Source of the DNA: Isoetes taiwanensis
Taxonomy: Eukaryota > Streptophyta > Lycopodiopsida > Isoetales > Isoetaceae
Assembly (NCBI GenBank): GCA_021234155.1
Contig: JAJEKV010000047.1
Span: forward strand, 9,090,033 to 9,154,032
DNA length: 64,000 bases
Direction of reading: 5' to 3'
This document shows, one piece after another, positions 24,191-36,899 of the stretch (its first letter is position 1; each line of letters starts with the position of its first letter). A program made the translations under genes and the position numbers. Below the pieces are notes generated by a model. That model was not told the DNA's origin, searched no databases, and saw only the letters and a program-made list of their open reading frames with translations.

Positions 24191-27100
24191 TATTTGTTTG
24201 GTCAGACTTCCAAATTTGAGATATTGTATTTATTCAATGGTTTGGTTGCATCATAGGGGTAGGTCAAATATAGGGGATTTGACCCTATCTTGACTTCCAC
24301 TTAAGGGTTGGAATTTCACCCCGTGGCATATGCTCTGACATATGCCACCATCGAATGGCCCCCAAAAATTATTAGACACCCTAAATGATAATACACCTCA
24401 CTAGGATTTGAGCCCTTGACCATCTAGCCTTATGGCATGCCCCTTACCTAAGCACCACAACCAAGAAAGTAGGATACTATGATATGGAGTATATAAAATA
24501 TAAAATATACTATATAAAATATACTAATACGCATATGGGGGACTTATAACTCCACTATGTAAAAAATACAATGCAAGGGATCAAACTCTTGTCCATATAC
24601 CATGGAGCACAACCCTCACCATCATAACATAACCGTCAAGGTAAGTGGATGAGCCTTTCATCATTTTCTTGAATCATTCTTTTGCAGAATAACAAATGGC
24701 CTCAAAGAAACTTGCAGAATCTGGTCAAGCTTATCTTGACGTAGTGCCATGGAAAGGGATTAAGCATTCTTGCCAGCCCCTTGACCTGCAGAATTCGGTC
24801 GCACTTCAACGACACTCCCGGATTCTGCAAGCGCTCCTGGATTCTACACGTCAGGAGGTATGCCTTCCCCCTTTCCATTCCACATAGCAAGAAGGCTATG
24901 TACAACATAAAAATAAAACCCATGGGGGGAATTCAATACATCCACCATGGGAATGAAGATACAAGAGGACCATGAAAAGAGGGAACAAGATATAAAAACT
25001 GCACTATCTCTGCAAGAACAACACACAATGTCAATGTTCCCATGCCATCATAGGGTTATATATACAAATCAAGGATTCGACCTCTTGATCCCAAGGACAA
25101 CACAAAAATAAGCATGCCACCCTCCAATAAGGCAAGGAAGCCTTTCAAACAACAAGATAACACCCAAAAGATATTTGTTACATAAACTAGGTGGAGACTC
25201 AAACCTCCACCTTTGCATTGAGTTACACATAAAATACTGCCTAGGATGAAACTTAGCTAGGATTCCTTTAACAATTATAAAAACAAGGGCTAATAGTTAA
25301 AAATAACAAGGGATTCTTACCTCCGGCTTGTATAAATATAAGTTGGTCCTTAAAAATAATCAAAAATCTTATCTACAAGCTTAGCCATCGGAAACCTAAC
25401 CAAGTTTCAAACACCCATGGTTTGAAACAAGGGGTTCCTCCCAAAAATATCCGCCCATTTCTCAAATTCTGGCCATCTTGAAATTTTTCTGAAAATTTTC
25501 CGGCAAAATACACTGAAAGATGCACTAAGATAAATTTTTTCCAATAGTAATGAACGCTTGGTGCGAATTATTGTTAAATTACGACTATTTAAAACCGTAA
25601 TTTCAGGGAGCGGTGCCGCCATGTCTGATCATTCTAGCGCCGCTTTATTCGAACCATAAAGGTAAAGGGGGCAACATTTCGGCTGTTTTTAGCTCATTTT
25701 ATATCAAGTAATAGTTCTTCTTATGGTCTGGTGAGTTGATTTCCGGTCAGTTGATTTATCCCATCGATCATTTGATTTTTGTTATTCCATAACACAGAAA
25801 TAGCATATAAATTCAAGATTATATTGACTGTATTATAAAAATTCAGGATTACACTATCGAAAATAGTAACAGAGTACTGATTAAAAAAGAAAGAAAGTTC
25901 CACTGATTCTAAAAAAAAGGTATTACACAACTTCCACTGATCATCAACAACTCATGCCACTGATGAAAAAATATAACTCATAAAATCTGCGAGGACGGTG
26001 GGTTATGCACTATCACTTCGTTTGATCCAACGGCAAGCAACGATCAGATCAATGGAATCTGCAAGGACCTAAGGTTTAAGAGTTGATTCAAGCTTGCAAG
26101 ATGAGAACTTTATATCTCGGACCTCTTTTATTTTCCATTTTTTATATTTTGCATCAAAGCCTTTGTAACCATAGCATGGAGTGGACCGACATCTGTTGGA
26201 AAACCAAGAACTTATGAGACAAATCGCAAGATAGATCTAATTAATCTGCAAACAATTAAAGTATGTGAAGAACTTATACATCGTAGCCGCGCCCCGATCA
26301 AAGAGGCGGAGACCACACTCTAAGAAAAGGAATCAATGGCTCAACACTCTAAGTAAGATCTCAGGACTCTCTTAGTACAAGATTAACAGATTTGCTTCCT
26401 TACCTGAGCTTCAGTGACACAAACTCCAAGAAAAACTCCGAAAACCAGCTAAGGCGACTGCCAGAATGCAAAACCACAAGAACAGAAAGAACAACATCAA
26501 AAGTATGGCGATCCACGACTGTAAACCATGCACAAATGCTATGGCAACAGAAAAAAGGCAAGCGTCCATGCCAAAACAAATTATCGCCATAGCTCTGTGC
26601 ACGGTTATGGCGACGGGAGTATCGCCTGAAGAAAGGAGGAGGAAAAAAAAAAAGAAAAAAAAAACTTTATGTACTTTGCTGACGTGGCATCCAGCTGGCC
26701 GAAATGTTCCCCCCGTTACCTTTATGTAAGGTAAAGGCGAGCTGGCGGCGCCTCATCGCCGCCAGGCATTTCCCACCAAAAAAATGGCCTCAACGGCATG
26801 CGGGCGTTCGCCTTTTCGCCAGAAAAATGGCACGGCCTTTACCTATTACAGAAAGAAGATTCGGATTCAAGAGATTGCTGGAGCTTCAAAAATTGCCAGA
26901 GCTTAGGGTTCCAAAACTTGTCGAATCTTAGGGTTTGTGGCTGCTAGAATGATTTGCAAAGCTGCGTTTTACCTGGTTGTAACCTATGGGGCCCTGAAAT
27001 TTCCTACGATTTCAGTCCCTTTTTCTTTAAGGTGATTTTAGGGTCGGTTTTTCGGCCGCCTCACGGTGGCCACCAGGTTTTTTCGTAAAGGGACCAACTC

Positions 27101-28059
27101 TGCTCCACAATGAAAGACTCTGCGATGCCAATCTTCTCCTAGCCGAAGGTTTTCTTGAAGCCACGAAGCCATATTTCTGGCCGAAGCTTTTCTATGAAGC
27201 CATATTTCTGGGCTCTTCCAGGCCATAGCCACGAAGTTCTATAAGCTCTGTAGGCGGATTTTTTTTATGCCCTATGCCATAGCCAGCAACTCTACTCCAG
27301 AAGTCCTACAAGCTCTGCTTAGGCAAAACATTCCAACATTTTCTTCAGCGGCGAGGTATATTCATTTCCTGGCCAATCTTGTGCTCAAATCAGAATAGGT
27401 TAGAAACAACGAAATAGATAGATCAGAGAATAGCATCCCAGTTCAAGATGGGGAAATTTCAGGGCCCCGTAGGTTACGGCGGAAAACTCCGCTCGCAGGA
27501 AGCTTCGGCGCCGCTGCTCGCGGCTGCCGCTACTCTCGGCGTCGCCGCCAGAGGTTTTTTCCAGGAAACTTCCTGCTCACGGAAGTTTCCCCTTCCATAG
27601 ATGTGTTGTTGTCTGGCCGGAACTCCCCATGGCTCCGCTTCACGAGTCAAGTTCTAGGTGCTGGCCTTTAACAGAGAGAGCAGAATCCATGGCCATAGAT
27701 GGAGCCATAAACTCCAGAACAGAATCCAAGCATAAATCTTAGATCCAAATGCCCTGTTTCTCGACTCAATCTGAGCATGAATTTAGAACAGAATCCACAG
27801 CAGAAACCCAACCCTTTTTTGACCAAATCCGAGCAGCACAAGTTGCGATTTACCGCATCCCGTTCGCAATTTGCCCAAGCGTTCATTGCATTTGAGAATT
27901 CACGGGGTCAAGATTCCGTCGTCAGAAAATGTCACGGCGACACTGCGGCTTTGCCGCCTAGGAACGGAGCCGCCTCAACACTTTCTGGGGCGGAATTTTC
28001 TCTCCCCGTGAATTATCTAATACTTCTCAAATGGCAGGCTGCATTTTACTGAATTATGT

Positions 28060-28172
28060 TAGGGGTAATGTTCGGTGGCAGGGAATTACGCGGGATAAGG
28101 CCCTGGCGAGCCCGTTAGGTTGAGCCAGTGGCCGCACCCCCCGTAATGCCCTACCACCGAACATTCCCCCTC
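28060..28172. repeat. Inverted repeat, ~30-bp arms (possible small MITE)
   Basis: AATGTTCGGTGGCAGGG (from 28067) pairs with CCCTACCACCGAACATT (to 28165). The arms extend inward through ATTACG/CGTAAT and outward through GGGG/CCCC. In X2 the same place (about 45737-45832) carries a rearranged version of the same arms. Confidence 0.6.
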
Positions 28173-28974
28173 GAAATGTTAGGGGTAGGCAACATTTCCT
28201 CAGCCTTAACATTTCCGGCGAGCTTGGCGAGGTCAGCGATGGATTGAACCTTGGAAAAGAAGGATTGAATCATTCAAGATTAGGCAAGAATGGGGCAAAT
28301 CCACTTGTTGGCTTAAGTGTTTTAGCTTCAAATTTTAGAGTAGCGTAATCTAAGTAAGATTGGCGCTCTGCTTCAACACGGCTGATGAGCTTCGCGAATT
28401 GCTTCGGCCCTTTGGTTGCCAGATTTGCCTTGCCGGATTGCGCTGGACTTCCGACATGAACAATTTGTCCAGATTGTCCATCCGGCACAGAATCAAACGA
28501 TCCTTCTCTTGAGCTTCCTTTTCTGTAAACCTACATCATGCTCTGCATCGAAACAAGAAAAAACAAGCTTACCTAAAATTTTCCTCTGTTTTTTCTACTT
28601 TCAAGAAGACGATTCTTATAATTTATCTGCCGGATCTATGAATCCAGAATAAAAAAGAAGCTGGAAGGGTACCTTCTTGAGATCGATGGGCATAGCCGGG
28701 GACAGATTGGACTGCATTTTAAACGTCTAACCGAGCAGGCGCTAGGAATTGCAAGATGTCCATCGGATGATTCTGGCCATAAGCTACGGCGGCGGATGTT
28801 TGCAGAGAAGTCATTTTGTAATGTATAGCTAGCACAAGCACTGCCAGATGGCACTAGCTAGGACAGCTGGCACTAGCAACCTGCCAGGTAGGACAGGAGA
28901 GTCATAGGAAAGTTATAGGAGGTAAGAATGATGATTATAAGGAGAAATGTGGCCTACCCTAACATTTCGTCTTT

Positions 28975-31894
28975 TGGGTCTGCCTTTTCGGTCTCCTCTC
29001 CTTATCTGTCTGTACATCGGCTGGGACCTTGATGTCTTCAAGAAGTTGCGCCTCTAGCTCTTCTGTGGCTCTGGCCCCGTCCTTCGAAAGTAACGCTCGT
29101 ATATCCTAGAGTCTAAGGGTCTACCTGAAGGGCTCTCCTACAACATTCTAGGCTCTATAAGCAAGCAAGATGGCTCGAGCTGCATTACTGGAGACATGTC
29201 TATAATCTCCAAGTCTATGGACATTAGGACGTGTGGTATGGCATGAAACGAGGTTTGTTTTGCAAAACCTCCATGATGTTTGAGACATAATCTAAGGTCC
29301 TAGCAAAGTTGGTTTGGGGGAGTCCAATCTCTACACATGGAGTGACTTGGGCAGCTCTAGACTCTAGCTCCTTTCTAGGTATCCTGGCAATAGGGAGTGT
29401 CAATGTGGCGGCTATATAAGTCAAACTCTATTAGAAGGACACAAAATTAGGTCAGGGTTTACGCCTTGGGCATGAGCAGAGGTGATGTACGAAGAGTTGG
29501 ACTTGGGTTGCTATGCTGAGGTCTAGATGACTATAACAAAGGGGTGTTCTTGGGCACTTCTATCTAGGAGTAAGGCATCAGATTTGAGCCGAGAGCAATA
29601 CTTGCGAGCTACTAATGGGGTATGCTTCTATCTACAGACAAACACAGTTTGGAAAGACAATTCAAGGGTTTGAGCAATTTTGGTCATTTTGAGATGGGAT
29701 TTGACATTTCTAGCCTAATTTGAGGTCATAAATGGATTCTAGGCTGTCTAACGGTCCTATTGCAACAAATTTCAGGCGATTTGGAGCTCTGTAGCTCAAG
29801 TTATGGAGGTTCAAAGTTTGGAGGTCTCACACATTGCGCCCAGCCCGAAATTGAGATTTTCATTATCTGTCCTGGCGCGACGTGTGAGACATTGGCTCAA
29901 AATGGGTCTCACACGTTGCGCCCAGGCATGTTTTGAGATGTTCGAAATCTGTCCTGGCGCGACGTGTGAGACCATCCTCATGTTTTGAGATGTTTGAAAT
30001 CTGTCCTGGCGCGACGTGTGAGACCATCCTATTTGGCTCACTAATTTTTGTCTTTAACTGTTACTAATTCACTTTAACTGTTACTAATTCACTTTAACTG
30101 TTACTAGCTTAGCATATACTACAAAAATGAGAAAAAATTTCCCATTTCTCGAGGTTTGAGGATCCTATCAAGTTAGTACTACTGGGAGCATGGTCAGTGC
30201 TTTGCTCTTGGTCTCCAAGAACATTGCTCGATACCACCGCGGCGTCCCCTACTCATATCGGTGCCGCACTGGTGTACAAACAGAGTTCATCCCCATACCA
30301 GCTCCATCTCGATCACGGGGGCCCTCCACGTATCAACGCAACCTTGAAGAGTTCGATTGGGGAAGAATGAAGGGTCATTTTTCCCTGTCCCCTCGGGGCC
30401 TACCTAGTCAGCAGGCGTAAACATACATGTCGTTATACAACATAATCACATATCCACCTCGAAGGGTGGTGCATCAACATCTGCATAAACAATGATCAGC
30501 ATCATACATAAGGATCCTACCCAAGGCTCAGGACTTCGAAGGGGATGACCGGCGGCTTTGGTCTCGAGAGTTCATTGCGCATGAATTCATGGCAATGGAT
30601 TTGGCCGGCATAAGAACATGGCTTAGGGTTGTCCACTCCATCCGCCCCTCACTGTGCACACTTTGCGTAGTAGGGCTGAAAAGTGTTGGGACGGCCCGTA
30701 GCCCATGGGATGCATAGCCAAAAGGGCTACTCCTCGGTTTCATCCTCCGGGCCCGATGGGGCAGGAAGGGATCCCTCCGAGATCTACATGCCGACTCAAA
30801 GGTGACTAGGGGGGGCCACCGCCTGTATTGACCGAACCCACCGGAAAGTGTACACCACTTCACCGGTGTCGAGTCCATGCCTCACCCAAGACTGGTGAGC
30901 CATTAGACCTAGTCACAATGATCCCGGTAGGCCTTACACACCGGAGGGATCGTTCATGAGTCAGGACATGAACCTCCTTCGGCCCGGTCGGCCCCTTCAC
31001 CCACAACCAGGTGTGGCTCTGCACCTGGGGCCGAATCTATATGGTGCTAGAGAGGCTACTCTACTACCAAGCTTTAGGTCTCCCCTTCCCAATACAAAGG
31101 AGTTCATAGAGATACATCATCCATATACTTTCAGAGAGAACTAAAGAACTAGATCTAATCTACATCATAGAGTTAGGTTCTTTAGTTAGAATCTGCTATA
31201 TCTAGAGATCTAGAGGGCTGCTATGGGCAATTTAAGAGGCTAAACCTCTTGATTCGATGGTGAAATGGGGTTTAGACTATTAAATTGCCTAAATACCGAT
31301 CCTTGAGTTCTTCCTCCGACTGAGCTTTCGACCATCCTCACGAGATGCCGAATCAAGGAAACTAATGATGCAATTCTCTCGAGGCAGAGTGGGGAGGCGG
31401 TTTTGACCCAGGGGCGGGTCAAAACGAGCTCTAAAACCCTAGAAACGAAAATGGGCAAGTTAGGGTTCTCCTACTTAAATAGACAAAGGGTTGGCTAGGG
31501 TTTCCAATTATCCCCTTTAGGCATGTGGGATATTGGAAATGGGCCCACTGCCTTTAAGGGCTAGGTGGCCAAGTGTGCCCACATGGAAATGTGTGCACCT
31601 AAATGTGCCCACATGGAAATGTGTGCACCTAAATGGGCCCACATGGAAATGTGTGCACCCAAATGTGCCCACATGGAAATGTGTGCACCTAAATGTGCCC
31701 ACATGGAAATGTGTGCACCTTAATAAATGTGCATGTGCACATTAATAAGAAAATGCACATATACGGCAAGTTGCCTAGGGGGCTACTAGCTTGGCTACGT
31801 CGTCGTACACGCGTCGGTGCATTGGCGCGTTAATGCGGCGTGGCGAAAGACAAGATAATGCCACGGGACCGTATCTTCGTCTTTGAACGTCACA
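28975..31894 (-). repeat. Left LTR (3' LTR of the element), 2.92 kb
   Basis: It aligns with 38023-41307 in two segments: 28975-30025 with 38023-39162, and 30373-31894 with 39695-41307. The middle (30026-30372) has no counterpart in the other LTR. It holds hairpin units built on GTCTCACAC / GTGTGAGAC (29822-30025) and five copies of a 30-bp tandem repeat. Confidence 0.75.
31574..31717. repeat. 30-bp tandem repeat in left LTR, 5 copies
   Basis: Unit GTGCCCACATGGAAATGTGT followed by GCACCTAAAT, five head-to-tail copies with occasional G/T and C/T variants. There is no intervening unique sequence, so it is not a CRISPR array. The repetitive ORFs read through it are artefacts of a 30-bp period. 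Confidence 0.95.
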
Positions 31895-31907
31895 TTCTCC
31901 CCACCTT
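31895..31907 (-). promoter_or_regulatory. Polypurine tract of the LTR retrotransposon
   Basis: Minus-strand AAGGTGGGGAGAA immediately before the LTR start TGTGACG. A second CTCCCCACCTT (plus strand) about 42 bp further in (about 31938-31948) looks like a duplicated PPT. In retroelements this tract primes plus-strand DNA synthesis. Confidence 0.6.
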
Positions 31908-31952
31908 GAAATGATGTTGTCCGCAGCATCGTGGGTCTCCCCACCTTGGAAT

Positions 31953-33523
31953 CTTCCTAACCTGCAATCAACCTGATGCATCCGATATACTACTATAATA
32001 CTTACACATTTATTAAGATTACCTTAAGGTGATATTTTTAAATCATTATTACGCCATTACATTATCAAATAACTTGTCAATTGCAGAACTTCTATTAAAA
32101 CAAGGTACTTATTAGTAGTCTGGATTATCACAACATTTAGTTTATCACAATTTAACACTTTCATATACAATTATTATTTAAGGTACTCTTCATTCCTTGC
32201 AACACATTCCAACAAAATTTGTGTTGCAAGTCTTCGCACCTTAAAATCCTGCATTAATTTTACAATATCTATAATTATATACTTACTATCTTAATTATTA
32301 GAATTACTCTAAGGTAATGTTTAAGACATTACTATACTATTTCATTATCCCATTAACTTATCACTTCATAACTTAATCCACGCAAGGTAATTATTAACCT
32401 TACTTAATACAACATTTAAGTTTATCAAAGTTTATCAATTTCATACAAAATTTACACTTCTAAGGTACTCTTCATCCCCTTGCAACACATTATAACAAAA
32501 TTTGTGTTGCAAGCCTTCAGAGTTCGACCTCCTTGCCCTCCCACGTGGCTCTATTGGCCTGTAGGTAGGAACACTACCTATTATTAATTATTAATAAAAT
32601 TTTGGTTATATGGTGACCACCCCCACCTATCTACATGGATGCATGGCTAATCTCCAGAGGAAGAGGGTGAATCTTCCATTATGGCGGAGGCGGCCTATAT
32701 GCCTATATATGCGCTCATGCCTACACCTCTAGTTGCCCACGTGGAGGATATCCTTCCCGTATAAGGGGCGTGAAGGATAGATTCCTCCTATCAAAGCATA
32801 TATGGGGCTAAAGGTGCCTTTCCTATCAATGCATCTCTCAATGACCTCCTTTCTCTCGAGGTCGTCTACTGCCGTGGGGGACGGTAGACTTTCTAATCTA
32901 CCTTCCACTTTCGTCCCAGCGAAACGCGGTCATGCCTACATTGACATTACACCACCCTAGAGATCACCGTAGTGGTCCCATCATCGGTAAATACGCATGC
33001 AACCCATACCAAGCATAGGTTGCATCGTAGATCAATCTTAACTACACATGAAACTAATCTAAACACAAATCGACATGCACAGCCGAGATTTTTTTGGCTC
33101 CTTTAATGCATGTGATTAACATAATTACCCTAAGGTAATATTTATGAATTAACATTATCATAGTATCGGATACATTACTTCCGATAGTACAATTATATTT
33201 ACTCTAAGCTTTGCAATATTTAACGACTTTTAGATCGCGATTATTTAAACAATAACCCTGATTTAGACCTATTGTATCCTAGACAAGGTTTTAATTATCA
33301 TACACAAGAATTAGATGTGCTTCTTATTCTCTTCCTTGGGTCATGAATTACCCTTGGAAATATATCCCTAAGATGCACTTAAATATATCTGAATTCTATT
33401 TTCTATTTATATTTATAAGGACCCGAGGTCATATAGCTATCCTTGGAAGGAATTGCATCCTTGCGAAGGATTAATTAAGATGCTACCTCACATTACCGTT
33501 GTTATTTGACTTATTTCCATATG
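31953..33523. other. Retroelement internal region, AT-rich, with duplicated hairpin segment
   Basis: No coding motif. Two related ~250 bp segments (about 32005-32240 and 32290-32520) each end in a CTTGCAACACA ... TGTGTTGCAAG hairpin (32196-32230 and 32479-32513). Confidence 0.5.
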
Positions 33524-33842
33524 GGTAAAAGCATGTTAGGGTGTCCCTTAAAAAGTATTATTTAGTGACCAAAAAAGTACCTAAAAAGGTACCCAAGACT
33601 GGGTACTGGGTACCTGTGTAATATCTCAATAAAAGGTACATTTTAGAACTTTTATATATATTTTGCTCTCCGGTAGCATTATCTTTATCTTAGCTTTGAC
33701 TATTAATGCGTCCTTGACTTTTATTTTGGACTTTTGTACTAGTTTTAATGAAAATAAAAATGAGAAAGTACCCAGTTCTGAAGTACCTAGTGTATGTACT
33801 TTTGCAGGTTCCAAAAGTGGTACACCCTAACATGCTTTTACC
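33524..33842. mobile_element. MITE with perfect ~21-bp TIRs and CATATG target duplication
   Basis: GGTAAAAGCATGTTAGGGTG at the left matches the reverse complement of CACCCTAACATGCTTTTACC at the right. CATATG flanks both ends (33518-33523 and 33843-33848). A subterminal inverted region (AAGTACCTA...GGGTAC and its partner) extends the arms. At 319 bp and non-coding it is non-autonomous. CATATG is itself palindromic, so the exact TSD length is ambiguous. It sits inside the retrotransposon internal region and so inserted later. Confidence 0.85.
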
Positions 33843-33848
33843 CATATG

Positions 33849-36800
33849 ATACATATACGTACAAAAATTTCTATCCAGTTATTAGGATCTATATTTAACT
33901 TATCAGTAAGACACATTAAAGCTTATAATACATGTGCACACCTTACCTAAGGCTAGAACGCATCCACCCATTGAGCCGGCGTCGAGTAGTTTGGAGATGA
34001 CTTGGTCGTTGCATTGCTCCCATGGTTTTGCTCCACTTCATTGGTGTAGATAGCTATCACTTCAGTTTCGCACGTTGAAGGCCTCCTGAGCACTAAGGTA
34101 TCTATCTTATGCTCTATTCGCTTCGGCCATTGCCAGAGTGAACTCTATTCTGGAATTCGATGGAGTTCGATGCAAATGCGTTCAATCATAAGATTGAGCC
34201 CTCCCACTTTCTTGAAAAGAAAATGGTCTGCACCCCTTCAATGACATTGTACACAGCGTCATATCTATTCTCTCCTTAAGAGGTTATACGCTTCTTACTT
34301 AGCGCATTAATTTACTAGCCTTAGTGACATATATAACCATCTAAGATGGATGCACATATTATGTTATCATTTATTTCAATATAGTTACGGGTTACCTACT
34401 CGGTTAGAGCGATTCCAAACCACAAGGTTTTTGTCATCATGACAATTCCTTTTTGTCTCAAAAGACTATTTGATTACTATAATTCTTATTTTAGATGTAC
34501 CTTACATGTACTATTCTTTTTATGTTCTAGAGATTCCCCTTTCTTAGCTATTTAAACTCTTGGAATATTCCTACCAATCGAATTGATGTCATCGTAACAA
34601 GTTGGTAGGACTTGTTAGATTACTTCTTTTCTTCGGTTGGATTATTCTTTGGAGATACTAGATTTATACATGGTCAACAATTATCCTAGTAATGATTCCT
34701 TCTTAGCGAGGTGATCAATCTCACCAAGTGGTTTCAATATGTTGGATGTCTTAACAAACGTGTATAATTTTAGTTACTCCTATGCGTTTCCTTCCCAATT
34801 GGGCAATCCTTTCAACGAGAATATCTGGAATTGCCTTCTAATCCCAATATGGATGTTACCATCCATATATTTAACCTACTAGGCCCCGTGGCCTTAGATC
34901 CTTGAGCTTGCTAGAAGCTCATCCACTCGTTACTGCTTGAAGGAGCAAGGTAACGTTCTTCCGAAAGTATTTTCGATACTTGGGTCTCCTTAACGGTGGA
35001 TGCTCTTTGAAGTAGAGGTTGACTTTGTTCGCTAGAAGCCTCTCATTCTTTGGTGGCTTGATGGTGTAGTTGATCACTTGAATCTTGCATGCCGCTTTTC
35101 AAATGCCCGAAGGTGGCCGTTGAAAGAGATCTTTCATCTTGAACTCTTTGTCTTGGCAGCTAAAGGGCGACTCGTATCCGATATTGTTTCTTGACTCCAT
35201 CGATGTCTCATACGCCGAAGTCCTCTTTGTCGTTATCGTGTTGCCCGAAGAGTGTTGACGATGTTGATTGCTTCACCCCTACAACTTGCATGACATCTCT
35301 TCCTTTGATTTGTTACGCTATGGGAGGGAAGGAATAACAAGGGAACTATACATGCAAAACATATAGCTTACATAATTACAATTACTACTAGAGCTATTAG
35401 GTCTCCCTTGTGCCTCCCTTCGAAGGTTGCGCACCCCTCCTTGGCAATGTCATCGGTGTTCCTCCACGGTGCAATGGTGTTGACGATCTATATCCTCCTA
35501 TTTGTGCGATGCCGGCTGGGTCATTTTCGGGGTAACTTGTTGATATACTTGGGCCCTCCGATGTTTTTGTCGACTATGGCACAACACGCTTTGCATCACA
35601 TTCTAACGAAGGTGTGTTTGGTCGTTGATGCCCGACATTTCGGTCACGCTTCCGATCCCGTTTCTCGGCGGTAATTGTTCTCCCCTTCATGATACTTGAA
35701 GCTATTTGGAGGCGTCTTTTGAGGTTGTGCGCGATTCCTTTGGCTATACTCCTCTGGAGTTGTTCTCTTCTGCAGTTGTCCTTTGAATCGTCCATCCTTG
35801 GGTTCACCAAGTTGCATGCAAGTCTACGTGCAAGTCGTCGGCTCGCCTCGCCTAGTTGGCTATGTTGTCGGGATGATGGATCCTTATATCTGTGCAGCTT
35901 GACCCTTGAATTGAAGAAGTACTTGCCTTAGATATACTCTTGTCGTTGAATAGCCTGGCTATTATCTTGAACTCTCTTTTTGCCAAAGGTGCTTCAGTTG
36001 TTATCCTTGTCGTTAAGGTGTCGAATGCTTCTACCTTGGGCGTTTGACGTGCCACATGTCGGAGATATGATCAGCTTCTTCTCTTCCAATTACTGGTGGA
36101 GTACCTGACGACGCCATCACCTAGTTGTTGGAGGTATGTCTCCTCGTTGCGGTGCCATTCGTAAGTGCATCTCCATCTAATACGTGTGTCATAGCGCATC
36201 ACCCTATATTACCACAAGGTGGAATTATGGTCGTCGAGATGTTGCCTTCTTAGTTGGCTCGTTGATGTCGGGTCATTCCTCCTTCTATTGTTGAGGCCAC
36301 TCGTCTCATAAGTTCGTCAAGTCGTCGCATCGCTACAAAGGGTAGTGTTATACCGACGGCGATGTCCCCGTGCCGCGTTGATGATCTTCACATGATCGGC
36401 ATTGTCTCTTATCCTGACATTGGGTGGACGAGCGGTCTTCTACTTGAGGGCACTTCCCGAAGTGTTTGGAGTCGAAGGTTTGCTTGGCCTCTGGTCGTTC
36501 TCCCTCGTACTTGCTCTTCCATTTTGACCTTGGGCTATAGTTGTGCTTCCTTGCTTCCTCCTTTGGTAGTCGAAGTGAAGGAGCTTCCGATCTAAGCTAA
36601 ATCGTAAAACATGATTTGTAAACTCATGTTTCTCCACTATATCTGTGAAACAGGAGATATACAATAGACATATACGCATTTACATTGGGATTTTAATTCA
36701 TCCACTTTTGCAAAACAACTACGAAGATCTACCTAATTATTTATACTCCTTTAGGGTTTCCCCTCCTCGAGCAGCGTTTGATTCTTTGGTTTTCTTTGCA

Positions 36801-36899
36801 TCTTGTTCGATTACGGTTGACTCGGGATTCCTTGAGATCTTTGCTACTATTGTTGCACTTCATGCGATCCGAAGTTCGTAAGCCCCAAGTTTGCGAAGA
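33849..36899. other. Retroelement internal region without recognisable domains
   Basis: Minus-strand frames read as short charged peptides broken by stops. I searched by eye for YVDD/YADD-type RT and integrase zinc-finger motifs and saw none. Plus-strand ORFs near 35.4-36.6 kb are Leu/Ser-rich shadows of the charged minus-strand frames. Confidence 0.4.

Larger units (their letters stand above)
23633..28970 (+). repeat. Block X, copy 1: 5.34 kb direct duplication (partner 41308-46629)
   Basis: X1 and X2 share the same order and orientation from TTCTTGTTCTGTTGGCTTCT to CCTACCCTAACATTTCGT. Much of the length is nearly identical, with a few short clusters of dense differences. Contents include a degenerate ~85 bp tandem repeat near the left end (about 23724-24040), a hairpin plus B-box element, a 60-codon ORF starting ATGGCCTCAAAG (24696), promoter-like GC-rich stretches (26690-26900, 27440-27580) and an inverted repeat near 28060-28172. 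No block has an LTR-type TG..CA end. X1 runs directly into the left LTR of the retroelement. It contains no convincing gene. Confidence 0.9.

Noticed and set aside
24696-24887. 63-codon ORF starting ATGGCCTCAAAG (also at 42371)
   Set aside because: It occurs in both X copies, shows no family, and ends shortly after a GGTATG that could be a splice donor; no evidence of a gene around it.
31574-31717. CRISPR-like array
   Set aside because: Units are contiguous with no spacers and lie within an LTR of a eukaryotic retroelement.
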